NCBI GenBank assembly: GCA_023128635.1
Contig: JAGMDP010000216.1
Coordinates: 1 to 10,510 of the forward strand
Source of the DNA: Candidatus Heimdallarchaeota archaeon
GTDB lineage: Archaea > Asgardarchaeota > Heimdallarchaeia > JABLTI01
Direction of reading: 5' to 3'
Length of the DNA: 10,510 nt
The notes beneath the pieces are model-generated. The model was not told the origin of the DNA. It saw only the letters and a list, made by a program, of their open reading frames with translations, and ran no database searches. This document shows positions 1 to 6,537 of the stretch, piece by piece (position 1 is the first letter of the stretch; every line of letters begins with the position of its first letter). A program made the translations under genes and the position numbers.

Positions 1-59
1 GTAGGGGATTCAGTGATAACTAATTCTGGATCATTTGGACAATTACAATTTTTAGTCAT
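1..59 (-). CDS. Partial third ORF of the dehydratase-like operon (N-terminus only)
   Basis: An ATG at 59-57 opens a frame that stays open to the window edge, giving about 19 residues beginning MTKNCNCPNDPELVITES. It overlaps the stop codon of the upstream gene (stop at 54-52) by 8 nt, the arrangement typical of translational coupling in a polycistronic operon. A GGGAG motif at about 75-71, inside the upstream gene, could serve as its ribosome binding site. The two cysteines near the N-terminus (CNC) are notable but too little is visible to assign a family. From known gene orders, a BadF/HgdC-type ATPase activator would be an expected neighbour of the two upstream genes; that is inference only, and the visible residues do not show the ATPase motif. 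Confidence 0.5.
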   Translation of the reverse strand, partial: MTKNCNCPNDPELVITESP

Positions 60-1194
60 AATTAAAAGTCTCCCAAGATATTTTTTCTGGTGGTTTTCCA
101 GCTCTTTCATTTTCACGTTTTATTTTTAACATATCAACAAATGCTTCCAATCTTGTTTGATAGCCTGTTTCGCCGGTTTGCTCATCTACAACCATTGGAA
201 GAACAGGCATTCCAGTATCATGTGAAACAACAGGAATGACAGCTTGAGCACTTAATTCAGGCATGCAACTAAACGGCCAAATGTGGACCATACCATCCCA
301 ACCTAATTCCCGCAACAAAATTGTTGCTCCGATACTTTCCTGTCCATCCCCACCGCAGTATTCTTGAATATAAGGTCGTGCTTTTTCTCTATAAACCTTA
401 TAGTATTCTTTTACAAAAGGATTAAATTTCGCAGGGATGTCTGTGAATTTCTTTAATGATACAGTATTTCGACAAATGACTCCTAAATCATTCAATCGAC
501 GATACAAATGCAAGTGAAGCATTGGTTCTAGAACAACATAGATTTCACCGATAACACCGATCTTCAAGGGATCAGCATCTTCATCAATGGGAATTTTCTC
601 TTCAAAGATTTTTGGTATTTCTTTGTGGTATTTTTTGATTTCTCGAACTCGATGAATGCTGAATAATTTATCATAAACTTCATTTGCAACCTTATCAGTC
701 TGACCTTTCTCTATTTCTACTCCTCGATAAAAATTAATCAAATTCTCGGTTAAGTCGAGAGAATAATTTTTTACCCAAATCTTACGTATAGCTGCTACTG
801 TTTGCAAAAAAGTAAAACCATTACTAACCGATTTGAAATCCTTTAACATGTCAATGGGTAAATGATAATCAATATTAGAAAATTTAGCGCTAAACCCAAG
901 ATCTTCGATTATTACTCTTTGAACTGGACCGTAACAACTTGCACGACAAGTTCCAATTCCTCCAATCTGAAAAGCATGATTAGCTCCTTTTTCCAAGCTT
1001 TCAATGAGTGATCCTAAACTTAATTTGAAGGGAGTGCACATCCATTCAGGGGAATGCTCTGATCCAATATCGAGAGTTCTTTTGTTAGGAACTGAAGGAG
1101 CAACAATTCGTTCCTCTGGAACTTCTAATACTTGAAAAACAGCTTTAAAGAGTCTTGTTAGAGGACCAAAATGGGGGTAAGTAACTATAGACAT
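52..1194 (-). CDS. COG3581-like acyl-CoA dehydratase/activase-related protein
   Basis: A 380-residue protein that I recognise as belonging to the 'CoA-activase-related' proteins (COG3581-like), relatives of the iron-sulfur subunits of 2-hydroxyacyl-CoA dehydratases. The features seen are an N-terminal CTPFK segment (Cys53), a TCRASCYGP motif (Cys83, Cys87), Cys280 in a CGGDGQ turn, Cys310 in PFSCMPE, and a C-terminal motif TGETGYQTRLEAF at about 340-352. The cysteines are candidates for iron-sulfur ligands. The start is ATG with GGAG at 1210-1207. Only 17 nt separate it from the stop of the upstream paralogue, which carries the same C-terminal motif, so the two probably form a complex. The substrate is unknown. 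The family has been linked to ATP-driven low-potential electron transfer and to double-cubane cluster proteins, but no specific reaction can be read from this sequence. Confidence 0.75.
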   Translation of the reverse strand: MSIVTYPHFGPLTRLFKAVFQVLEVPEERIVAPSVPNKRTLDIGSEHSPEWMCTPFKLSLGSLIESLEKGANHAFQIGGIGTCRASCYGPVQRVIIEDLGFSAKFSNIDYHLPIDMLKDFKSVSNGFTFLQTVAAIRKIWVKNYSLDLTENLINFYRGVEIEKGQTDKVANEVYDKLFSIHRVREIKKYHKEIPKIFEEKIPIDEDADPLKIGVIGEIYVVLEPMLHLHLYRRLNDLGVICRNTVSLKKFTDIPAKFNPFVKEYYKVYREKARPYIQEYCGGDGQESIGATILLRELGWDGMVHIWPFSCMPELSAQAVIPVVSHDTGMPVLPMVVDEQTGETGYQTRLEAFVDMLKIKRENERAGKPPEKISWETFNYD

Positions 1195-1206
1195 ATTTTC
1201 TTTCTA

Positions 1207-1210
1207 CTCC
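1207..1210 (-). promoter_or_regulatory. Ribosome binding site GGAG for the COG3581-like gene
   Basis: GGAG on the minus strand lies 12 nt upstream of the ATG at 1194, within the 17-nt gap after the stop codon of the preceding gene. It supports the chosen start and independent re-initiation on a bicistronic message. Confidence 0.5.
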
Positions 1211-1211
1211 T

Positions 1212-2375
1212 TCAAAATATTATAAATTCAGATTTCTCCTTTTCAGTATCAGAGATAGTTCCGGTACTTTTCTTCATTCTAAGAATATCACTAAATGCTT
1301 CTAATCTAGTTTGGAAGCCTGCTTCACCAGTATGGGCATCAAGTGTAAGAATAGCTAGTGGGGTTTCTGCTTGTATTTTCTTGGCAAATTGTTTTGCATA
1401 TTCTGTTGTGACTGAGACAGGACCACAGATGAAATTTACAAGCATTAATATTCCATCTATCGAGTTTGTCTCAAGAAAATGCATTGCTGTTCCAACTATT
1501 TCGTGTTCAAACTCAAAGTAAAGATAATCATTCCTTCCTACAAATTGCCTTTCTAATTCTTTTTTAGGTAGTTTTTCTGGTTCAGGGAATTCTAGACCAT
1601 AATCCCTCATGGATAATCGAAGGAGTTGTCTCTTAATGAGATTTCTTGGCATTTGTTCAGAGGTAACAATGTCAATCCCTAGTTCCTGAAGTTTCTTACG
1701 AACATCTAGAGAAGCAAAACTATCGTTAATAACGTAGGAATGACCGACGAGTGCTACTTTCAGTATTTCATCTCCATTAGTATTCAAAGGAGGATCATTC
1801 AGCATGATTTCTGATCGTTCCCATTTCTTTAGAACATCTTCACTTTTTACGAGTTCTCTCTTTGATTTTCTATGATCTCTCAGCGATTTAAGAGCAGCAT
1901 AGATTATACGTAGAGGATTTTTTGTGAATTTAAAACCAATATTAAAGATAATTCCAACAAGACGCCAAAAACCATGTTTTTCTCGAGAAGAACTATAATA
2001 CGGACCAATAATTGGTGGAAGATTCTCCTTGGTGTGTTGAAGGACATCTGCAAGAGCAACGAACTTTGGACAGCCAACTTCTTGTCTATTTCGACTTGCA
2101 AATCTGGGAACAAATATATAATCTAGATCTTCGTTTTCTAAATTTAATACATGACCATGGTAAAGCTTGGTAGAATAACATTCATCATCAAGAGTTTCTA
2201 ACACGCCATCTTCCTTGATTTTCTTATTTGAATTAGATGAAAGAACTACTTCAGCACCTAGACCTTCAAAAAAACTAATCCACATGGCATCAAAGTAATA
2301 GTAAAGTAACGCTCGCGGAATACCCACTCTTTTTTTACGTCTTCCACGATGACCATTATTACCTTTTTCACTCAA
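1212..2375 (-). CDS. COG3580-like (DUF2229) acyl-CoA dehydratase/activase-related protein
   Basis: A 387-residue protein of the DUF2229/COG3580 type. After a short basic N-terminus it has the characteristic VGIPRALLYYYF opening (17-28), an aromatic stretch and FFEGLGAEVV (35-44), DDECYSTKLYHGHV (63-76; Cys66), DYIFVPRF (85-92), Cys102, and ICGPVS with Cys317. Cys66, Cys102 and Cys317 are candidate iron-sulfur ligands by analogy with dehydratase subunits. The C-terminal motif TGEAGFQTRLEAFSDIL (349-365) is shared with the downstream gene product. The start is TTG: AGGAG at 2389-2385 sits 9 nt upstream, no ATG or GTG is in frame between them, and the first in-frame ATG (residue 31) lies inside the conserved domain. 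It is the first gene of the operon. In many bacteria the same domains are fused with BadF-type ATPase domains into one very long protein; here they are split. Confidence 0.78.
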   Translation of the reverse strand: MSEKGNNGHRGRRKKRVGIPRALLYYYFDAMWISFFEGLGAEVVLSSNSNKKIKEDGVLETLDDECYSTKLYHGHVLNLENEDLDYIFVPRFASRNRQEVGCPKFVALADVLQHTKENLPPIIGPYYSSSREKHGFWRLVGIIFNIGFKFTKNPLRIIYAALKSLRDHRKSKRELVKSEDVLKKWERSEIMLNDPPLNTNGDEILKVALVGHSYVINDSFASLDVRKKLQELGIDIVTSEQMPRNLIKRQLLRLSMRDYGLEFPEPEKLPKKELERQFVGRNDYLYFEFEHEIVGTAMHFLETNSIDGILMLVNFICGPVSVTTEYAKQFAKKIQAETPLAILTLDAHTGEAGFQTRLEAFSDILRMKKSTGTISDTEKEKSEFIIF

Positions 2376-2384
2376 GGAACAAAT

Positions 2385-2389
2385 CTCCT
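2385..2389 (-). promoter_or_regulatory. Shine-Dalgarno AGGAG that fixes the TTG start at 2375
   Basis: AGGAG on the minus strand with a 9-nt spacer to TTG. No alternative in-frame start codon exists between this motif and the conserved GIPRALL motif of the protein, so it decides a non-ATG start. Confidence 0.6.
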
Positions 2390-2445
2390 GTTATATAATG
2401 CAGAAATTTCGATTTAAACGTATAAAACGAAATATTGCCACTTTT

Positions 2446-2459
2446 GTATAAATGTTTTC
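2446..2459 (-). promoter_or_regulatory. Candidate archaeal promoter for the dehydratase-like operon
   Basis: Read on the minus strand this is GAAAACATTTATAC: a purine-rich BRE-like stretch followed by TTTATAC, a good match to archaeal TATA boxes. Initiation about 25 nt downstream would fall near 2420 and give a leader of roughly 45 nt. A second, weaker TTTTATA lies at 2427-2421 and would place initiation just ahead of the Shine-Dalgarno motif. Which one is used cannot be decided from sequence. Confidence 0.35.
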
Positions 2460-2542
2460 TTTACATTCAAGAACTAGCAATCACTTCACATTAAAAGGTA
2501 TCTTTTTTTTACTTTTACAAAAACAAGGATTCTTAAAGTTTT

Positions 2543-2562
2543 AAAAATACAAAAAAATAAAA
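2543..2562 (-). terminator. Oligo-T terminator after the MFS gene
   Basis: Immediately after the MFS stop codon the minus strand reads TTTTATTTTTTTGTATTTTTAA, interrupted runs of T without a strong hairpin. Such T-tracts are the usual intrinsic termination signal in archaea. A further T-run lies at about 2512-2503. Confidence 0.45.
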
Positions 2563-2575
2563 CGAAATGGATTTC

Positions 2576-3982
2576 CTAATCCACACTCGTCAACTTTGTA
2601 GAAGGTTCGGCATCAAAAAGATCATCTGTTTCTAACTTCAATTCTTTATCTTCAATCGATAGTTCTTCTTCTTCATCTTCTATGGGTATAATTCCTTTTT
2701 CTACATGTCTCATAGATGTGAATAACCATGAGATAGCTAGAAAGACTATACCTAGGACAGTTGCACCAATGAAGATGTACTTTATTGATAGAGCTTCAGC
2801 TACCTCTTGAGCAACATTCTTCGAAAGTCTTCTTGCAATAGCATCTGTTATCACGCCACTCAAGATCATGCCTAGAGGAGCAGTGAACTGTGCTATAGCG
2901 ATTCTAACTGACATCACTCTACCGAGCTTCTCTTTTGGAACTACTGATTGCCAAATGGTTTGACTTGAGATATTGGCCATAGGCAAACCGAACCCAATAA
3001 TCAGAAAACCAATTCCTATAAACCAGAACCATTGTTCAGGAGCAAAAGTTAGGAATAGGAAACCGGAATACATGCACATAAGACCAATTATGACACCCAG
3101 CACTTTTTTCTTGAATCCTTTCCAGATTATAAATAAAATTGACCCGACAATCATTCCTGCTTGATTAAATGCTAGAACAGAAGCTAAATTCGTTTCCGTT
3201 CCTGCATGCGTTGAATAAATGAAAAGATTGAGCAATGTAAATAATGGCATAATAAAGAAATTAGCTCCTGTGAATGCACTTAGAAGTGGAAGCAATCCCT
3301 TTTTCTCTTTAATGAAGACAAATCCTTCTTTGAAATCTTCAAAAAACTTTTTCTTTTCCTTTGACTCCACTTTCTCTTTGATAAGCTTTGGAATTTTAAT
3401 GAAGATTAAAGGAATAACTGCAACTGAGAATGATGCAGCATCTATCCATAGAATATGCTGAATTGCTATGAATTTATACAAGAAGGCTGCTATGATCGGA
3501 CCAATAAGGAAAATAATACTGTTAAAGAAATAATCAATACTATTTATTCTTCCAAGATGTTTTCGAGGAACCATTATTGGGATTAATGACATAACTGCTG
3601 GTTGGTGAAATGCTTGAAACACTCCTCTAATGGCTAAGAAAATCAATAAAATAGGGATAGAAACAAAGCCATACATGAATAGAAAAAGCAAGACGACAGT
3701 CACTGCTGCTTGTAGAAAATCAACAGTACCAATTAACGCTTTTCTGTTCCACCTGTCGACGAATACACCTGCAATTGGTGTCAAAATGATCGTTGGGATA
3801 AAACCAACAAACATTGCTAATGATAATAACAGGGGACTTCCTGTTTCGACCGTTATCCACCAAGTTAATACAAATTGTATAATACTTGAGCCCAATATCG
3901 ATACTAGCTGTCCTGACCAGAAAAACATGAAGCCTTTCATATTCGTTTGTATTTCCGGTTGCTTTGTTTCTGTTTCCAACAT
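2576..3982 (-). CDS. MFS efflux transporter (MFS_3 / EntS-MefA-like)
   Basis: A polytopic inner-membrane transporter of about 468 residues from the ATG at 3982. It has some twelve hydrophobic segments in two halves, a cytoplasmic motif-A-like sequence GVFVDRWNRKALI after the second/third helix, a basic central loop rich in Lys/Glu (KEKVESKEKKKFFEDFKEGF) between the halves, a second-half PKEKLGRVMSV motif, and an acidic C-terminal tail (EDEEEELSIEDKELK). This pattern matches drug/siderophore-type MFS exporters; the cargo cannot be predicted. The open frame extends up to a TTG at 4060, but that extension runs through the TATA-like box and the palindrome and lacks membrane character, so I prefer the internal ATG (MLETETKQPEIQTN); a GTG 9 nt upstream is also possible. 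It is divergently arranged with the winged-helix regulator at 4125. Confidence 0.8.
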   Translation of the reverse strand: MLETETKQPEIQTNMKGFMFFWSGQLVSILGSSIIQFVLTWWITVETGSPLLLSLAMFVGFIPTIILTPIAGVFVDRWNRKALIGTVDFLQAAVTVVLLFLFMYGFVSIPILLIFLAIRGVFQAFHQPAVMSLIPIMVPRKHLGRINSIDYFFNSIIFLIGPIIAAFLYKFIAIQHILWIDAASFSVAVIPLIFIKIPKLIKEKVESKEKKKFFEDFKEGFVFIKEKKGLLPLLSAFTGANFFIMPLFTLLNLFIYSTHAGTETNLASVLAFNQAGMIVGSILFIIWKGFKKKVLGVIIGLMCMYSGFLFLTFAPEQWFWFIGIGFLIIGFGLPMANISSQTIWQSVVPKEKLGRVMSVRIAIAQFTAPLGMILSGVITDAIARRLSKNVAQEVAEALSIKYIFIGATVLGIVFLAISWLFTSMRHVEKGIIPIEDEEEELSIEDKELKLETDDLFDAEPSTKLTSVD

Positions 3983-4014
3983 TTCAATCACAAGAGGCAA
4001 TTTTCTCTGAAAAT

Positions 4015-4030
4015 GGAGAAACGTTTCTCC
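4015..4030. promoter_or_regulatory. Perfect 16-bp palindrome, likely operator of the MFS gene
   Basis: GGAGAAACGTTTCTCC reads identically on both strands. It lies directly downstream (in transcription sense) of a TATA-like box at 4036-4046 and about where transcription of the MFS gene should begin. A dimeric repressor bound here would block initiation. A further TTTCTC half-site lies at 4002-4007, and a GGAGAAA half-site at 4081-4087 falls in the regulator's own promoter region. No T-tract follows, so it is not a terminator. Confidence 0.6.
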
Positions 4031-4035
4031 CAATC

Positions 4036-4046
4036 CATATATTAAT
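4036..4046 (-). promoter_or_regulatory. TATA-like box of the MFS gene
   Basis: On the minus strand the region reads AGAAATATTAATATATGG: an A-rich BRE-like element followed by TTAATATAT. Initiation about 25 nt downstream predicts a start near 4014 and a leader of about 30 nt before the ATG at 3982, with the palindrome between the box and the start site. Confidence 0.45.
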
Positions 4047-4080
4047 ATTTCTGTTAACAAAGAAATGAGTAGGCATAATA

Positions 4081-4097
4081 GGAGAAAAATTTTTGAA
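4081..4097 (+). promoter_or_regulatory. Candidate promoter and half-operator of the regulator gene
   Basis: GGAGAAAAATTTTTGAA combines a purine-rich BRE-like stretch with an AT-rich box about 30 nt before the GTG start. The first seven bases repeat the half-site GGAGAAA of the palindrome at 4015-4030 and the centre is partly symmetrical, so autoregulation is plausible. The exact TATA register is uncertain. Confidence 0.35.
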
Positions 4098-4124
4098 TAA
4101 TTATTAAGGACTGTACACTAGCAG

Positions 4125-4820
4125 GTGAAGAAAGTGGATTATCAAGATATAATAACATATGAAGAAGAAGCAATAATGTTATTGTATGACAAAGAATCCT
4201 GGGAAATTTTGGAAGATCCGCGATACGATGCTATTTTCATAGTTTTACGAAAAGGACCTATGACTGTAAGAGATTTGGAAAGGGAATATAACCTATTTGT
4301 TGCAAAAAAGATTGATAAGATGCCTTTAGAACAAAAAGAGAAAAAAGAGCTCAAAGAGAAGACAAAGAGAAAAGGAAAAACACTTTACAAGTATCTCGAT
4401 ATTTTAGAAAAAAAAGGTCTAATAAAACAAGTTGGTAAAAGAGTGAAAATGGGTCAAACAGCTTCTGAAACAATTTATGGTCGATCAGCTAAACTCTACT
4501 TAATGTCTGACAAACAAAAAATAGAATTGAAAAGGGATGAAGTTACTAGAATAATGCTAGTTCTAAGTAAAATTGTTAGTTTAGATAAAAAAGAACCAAA
4601 AGTATCAGTTGAGTGTTTCACTGAGTTTATGGGTAAGGTTTATTCATTACTGCAAGATGAAAGGCAACGAGTTTTTAGTGAATTTTCTGAAGAAATTACA
4701 GATATAGCTTCTGACATCCATTATAATGAATTAAATATGGTTGTACAAGGACTAGACTTCTATATCTTAATAACCCATGCAGCAGAACTAAGAAAAGAGC
4801 TTGAAAAGTGTTTCAAATAA
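4125..4820 (+). CDS. Winged-helix transcriptional regulator (ArsR/MarR-like fold)
   Basis: A 231-residue soluble, very basic protein. Residues about 31-128 look like a winged helix: a first helix YDAIFIVLRKG, a second MTVRDLEREY, a recognition helix in KTLYKYLDILEKKGLI (86-100), and a wing through KQVGKRVKMGQTASETIYGRSAKLYLMS. Between the second and recognition helices lies a lysine/glutamate-rich insertion (about 60-85), unusual for a compact winged helix. The C-terminal half (about 135-231) is helical and acidic/basic mixed, without cysteine clusters or recognisable ligand-binding motif; dimerisation is likely. The start is GTG at 4125 with no good Shine-Dalgarno, and the promoter placement suggests a very short leader; GTG at 4134 is an alternative. 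Divergence from the MFS exporter and the palindrome between them suggest it controls that gene and itself. The exact subfamily is not certain. Confidence 0.75.
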   Translation: MKKVDYQDIITYEEEAIMLLYDKESWEILEDPRYDAIFIVLRKGPMTVRDLEREYNLFVAKKIDKMPLEQKEKKELKEKTKRKGKTLYKYLDILEKKGLIKQVGKRVKMGQTASETIYGRSAKLYLMSDKQKIELKRDEVTRIMLVLSKIVSLDKKEPKVSVECFTEFMGKVYSLLQDERQRVFSEFSEEITDIASDIHYNELNMVVQGLDFYILITHAAELRKELEKCFK

Positions 4821-4875
4821 AAGAATAAAAATGAACTGGTGTCGAGGGCGGGCTTTGATCCCGCGACCTCCTGAT

Positions 4876-4912
4876 GTCCCATCAAATATGGCCCTAATGT
4901 TTGCGATCTGAT
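4876..4912 (-). other. Canonical 37/38 tRNA intron (37 nt) with bulge-helix-bulge
   Basis: The exon-intron junctions form a textbook motif. The outer helix is CCTGA/TCAGG. A 3-nt bulge TAA is cut as TA^A. The 4-bp central helix is CTCA/TGGG (one wobble pair). A 3-nt bulge ACA is cut as AC^A. The inner helix is TCAGAT/ATTTGA. Cutting after the second base of each bulge gives an intron exactly between positions 37 and 38. The sequence ATCAG is repeated at both junctions, but the fold resolves the ambiguity. Confidence 0.88.
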
Positions 4913-4929
4913 TATGAGTCAGGCGCCCA

Positions 4930-4960
4930 TTCTGGCGAATGAACACGCATGGACATCCGA
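4930..4960 (-). other. Noncanonical D-loop tRNA intron (about 31 nt)
   Basis: The D-loop is far too long unless about 31 nt are removed. A relaxed splicing motif is visible: helix CTGG/CCAG, a 3-nt bulge TTT on the 5' side, an inner helix CGGATG/CATTCG, and AAT between CCAG and the D-stem strand GGGC. Cutting TT^T and AA^T leaves a 10-nt D-loop. The exact ends are uncertain by 1-2 nt, because a shift by one would restore a more usual A in the loop. Confidence 0.75.
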
Positions 4961-5090
4961 AACCAGGCTAGGCTACCTCGACTCGTATACCTAGCTTATT
5001 TTGTTCTTTTCTTCATCTGTTTTAAGCATTTCTCTTTTTTCGATAAAAGCTCTTCTTTTTATTCTTGTGTTTCTTTTACTGTTTTATGCG

Positions 5091-5102
5091 ATTAATATTT
5101 TA
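5091..5102 (+). promoter_or_regulatory. Candidate TATA box of the malic enzyme gene
   Basis: ATTAATATTTTA lies 41-52 nt before the TTG start. Initiation about 25 nt downstream, near 5120-5125, would give a short leader containing the GGAG motif at 5136-5139. The surrounding 4983-5142 gap otherwise holds only T-rich sequence and the upstream region of the minus-strand tRNA. Confidence 0.35.
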
Positions 5103-5142
5103 AACAGTAAGTCCTTACACCTTTGTGTATTAAATGGAGTAG

Positions 5143-6510
5143 TTGTTAAACGTGACTGAAAAAAAGGTTACTAAGGAAGAGTTATTAGAGAAAGCGAAAA
5201 AGCCTGCTGGGATTGCAATGAAACTCCATCCTTTTTATAAGGGGAAAATGCAAACCGTTCCTAAATGTTCTATCTGGGGATTTGATGCATTTAGTATTTG
5301 GTATACACCTGGAGTTGCAGCACCATGTTTGGCTATTAAAGAAAACAAAGAAGAAGTGTATAAACACACGAACAAAGGCAATTTTGTTGCTGTTGTTTCC
5401 AATGGAACAAGAGTATTAGGACTTGGAAATATAGGCCCAGAAGCCGGATATCCTGTCTTTGAAGGCAAAAGTCTTCTGTTTAAGTACCTTGGGGGTGTCG
5501 ATGCAGTTGCTATTTGCCTTGACACAGAAGATCCTGATGAAATCATCAGAACTGTAAAAATTATGCAGCCCTCTTTTGGTGGGATAAACTTAGAGGACAT
5601 TTCTAAACCTAATTGCTATAAAATCCTTGAAACTCTAAGAAATGATCCTGAAGTTACGATCCCTGTTTTTCATGATGATGCTCAGGGTACTGCTACAGTT
5701 GTCTTAGCGGGTGTTCTTGGTGCTCTGAAATTTGTTGGTAAAGAAATTGACCAAGTTAAGATCGCTATGCTTGGTGTTGGTTCTGCGAATACTCGAACTG
5801 CTTATCTTCTCATTGCTGCAAGTGTTGATCCTAAGAACATTGTAATGTGTGATTCCAAAAGCATAATTACCAAAGATCGACCAGATATTGTTGAACAGAA
5901 AGATTATGACACTTTCAAATATGATTTAGCTCAAAAAACCAATGGTGAAGGTTTATCTGGTGATTTTGGTGTTGCCTCTAAAGGTGCAGATGTCATTATT
6001 TCTGCTGCTAAATCCCAACCGGGCACTATCAAGAAAGAATGGATATCTCACATGGCCAAGGACTCTATTGTTTTTGCTTGTGCTAATCCCTTACCAGAGA
6101 TCTGGCCTTGGGATGCAAGAGAAGCTGGAGCTAAAGTTATCGGAACTGGAAGAAGCGATTTTCCAAACCAAATTAACAACAGTTTAGGATTTCCAGCTAT
6201 TTTCCGTGGAGCTCTCGATGTTCAAGCTAAAACTATCACTGACGAAATGTGTGTTGCTGCTGCTCTTGCTTTGACTGATATTGCAGTCAAGAATGGATTA
6301 ACTAAGGATTACATTACTCCAAAAATGGATCAATGGGAAGTTTATCCCATTGAAGCTACTGCTGTTGGTATGAAAGCAATTGAACAAGGCATTGCTCGAG
6401 TCATCATGGAAGAAAAAGAACTTTATAAAATGGCTGAAGAGAAAATCAAGTACTCTCGAGATATGACTAAAATGCTCATGGATAAAGAATTTATCAAACC
6501 GAAACCTTAG
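5143..6510 (+). CDS. Malic enzyme (malate dehydrogenase, decarboxylating)
   Basis: A 455-residue cytosolic enzyme of the short malic enzyme family, oxidatively decarboxylating malate to pyruvate and CO2 with NAD(P). Seen in order: KAKKPAGIAMKLHPFYKGK; YTPGVAAPC (54-62) with the catalytic Tyr54; GNIGPEAGYPVFEGKSLLFK (95-114) with the catalytic Lys109; NLEDISKPN (149-157) and VFHDDAQGTA (175-184), supplying metal ligands Glu151, Asp152 and Asp178; a Rossmann GVGSAN (211-216); CANPLPEI; and GRSDFPNQINNSLGFPAIFRGALD. The family consensus HDDQQGTA is HDDAQGTA here. NAD or NADP preference cannot be called. The frame opens with TTG at 5143, only 3 nt after GGAG at 5136-5139; GTG at 5152 lies 12 nt from it, so either may be used. 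An AT-rich TATA-like element (about 5091-5102) precedes it. It is a single-gene unit. Confidence 0.93.
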   Translation: MLNVTEKKVTKEELLEKAKKPAGIAMKLHPFYKGKMQTVPKCSIWGFDAFSIWYTPGVAAPCLAIKENKEEVYKHTNKGNFVAVVSNGTRVLGLGNIGPEAGYPVFEGKSLLFKYLGGVDAVAICLDTEDPDEIIRTVKIMQPSFGGINLEDISKPNCYKILETLRNDPEVTIPVFHDDAQGTATVVLAGVLGALKFVGKEIDQVKIAMLGVGSANTRTAYLLIAASVDPKNIVMCDSKSIITKDRPDIVEQKDYDTFKYDLAQKTNGEGLSGDFGVASKGADVIISAAKSQPGTIKKEWISHMAKDSIVFACANPLPEIWPWDAREAGAKVIGTGRSDFPNQINNSLGFPAIFRGALDVQAKTITDEMCVAAALALTDIAVKNGLTKDYITPKMDQWEVYPIEATAVGMKAIEQGIARVIMEEKELYKMAEEKIKYSRDMTKMLMDKEFIKPKP

Positions 6511-6537
6511 ATTCTTTATCTTCTCTTTTTTATTTTT
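6511..6537 (+). terminator. T-rich terminator of malic enzyme, between convergent genes
   Basis: The sequence after the malic enzyme stop is pyrimidine-rich, with TTTATCTTCTCTTTTTTATTTTT and no stable hairpin, as expected for archaeal oligo-T termination. Only 19 nt separate the stop codons of malic enzyme and the convergent permease, so the T-run overlaps the last codons of the permease gene. Confidence 0.5.

Larger units (their letters stand above)
4837..4982 (-). tRNA. tRNA with CAU anticodon (probably elongator Met), two introns
   Basis: The minus strand folds as a complete tRNA with encoded CCA. The acceptor GTCGAGG pairs perfectly with CCTCGAC, discriminator A, then CCA. The D-stem is GCCT/GGGC and the anticodon stem is CCTGA/TCAGG with loop CTCATAA (anticodon at 4916-4914). 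The variable loop is AGGTC, and the T-stem GCGGG/CCCGC carries loop ATCAAAG. Removing a 31-nt D-loop intron (4930-4960) and a 37-nt anticodon-loop intron (4876-4912) leaves 75 nt plus CCA. The G1-C72 pair and the absence of three consecutive G-C pairs in the anticodon stem argue against the initiator. An Ile2 tRNA with modified C34 also has a CAU gene anticodon and cannot be excluded. The T-loop has A54 in place of the usual T, a feature known from eukaryotic initiator tRNAs. Confidence 0.92.

Noticed and set aside
1171..1521. Open frame on the plus strand across the start of the COG3581-like gene and the end of its neighbour
   Set aside because: It lies antisense to two well-supported conserved genes, its product has no recognisable domain, and its composition is that of a reverse-strand shadow.
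3630..4010. Plus-strand open frame antisense to the MFS gene
   Set aside because: The encoded sequence is an antisense read-through of membrane-helix codons; no ribosome binding site or family resemblance.
3983..4060. N-terminal extension of the MFS protein from TTG at 4060
   Set aside because: It would place the TATA-like box and the perfect palindrome inside the coding region, and the extra residues do not belong to the transporter fold.
5235..5600. Minus-strand open frame antisense to malic enzyme
   Set aside because: It overlaps the conserved catalytic region of malic enzyme; a shadow frame.
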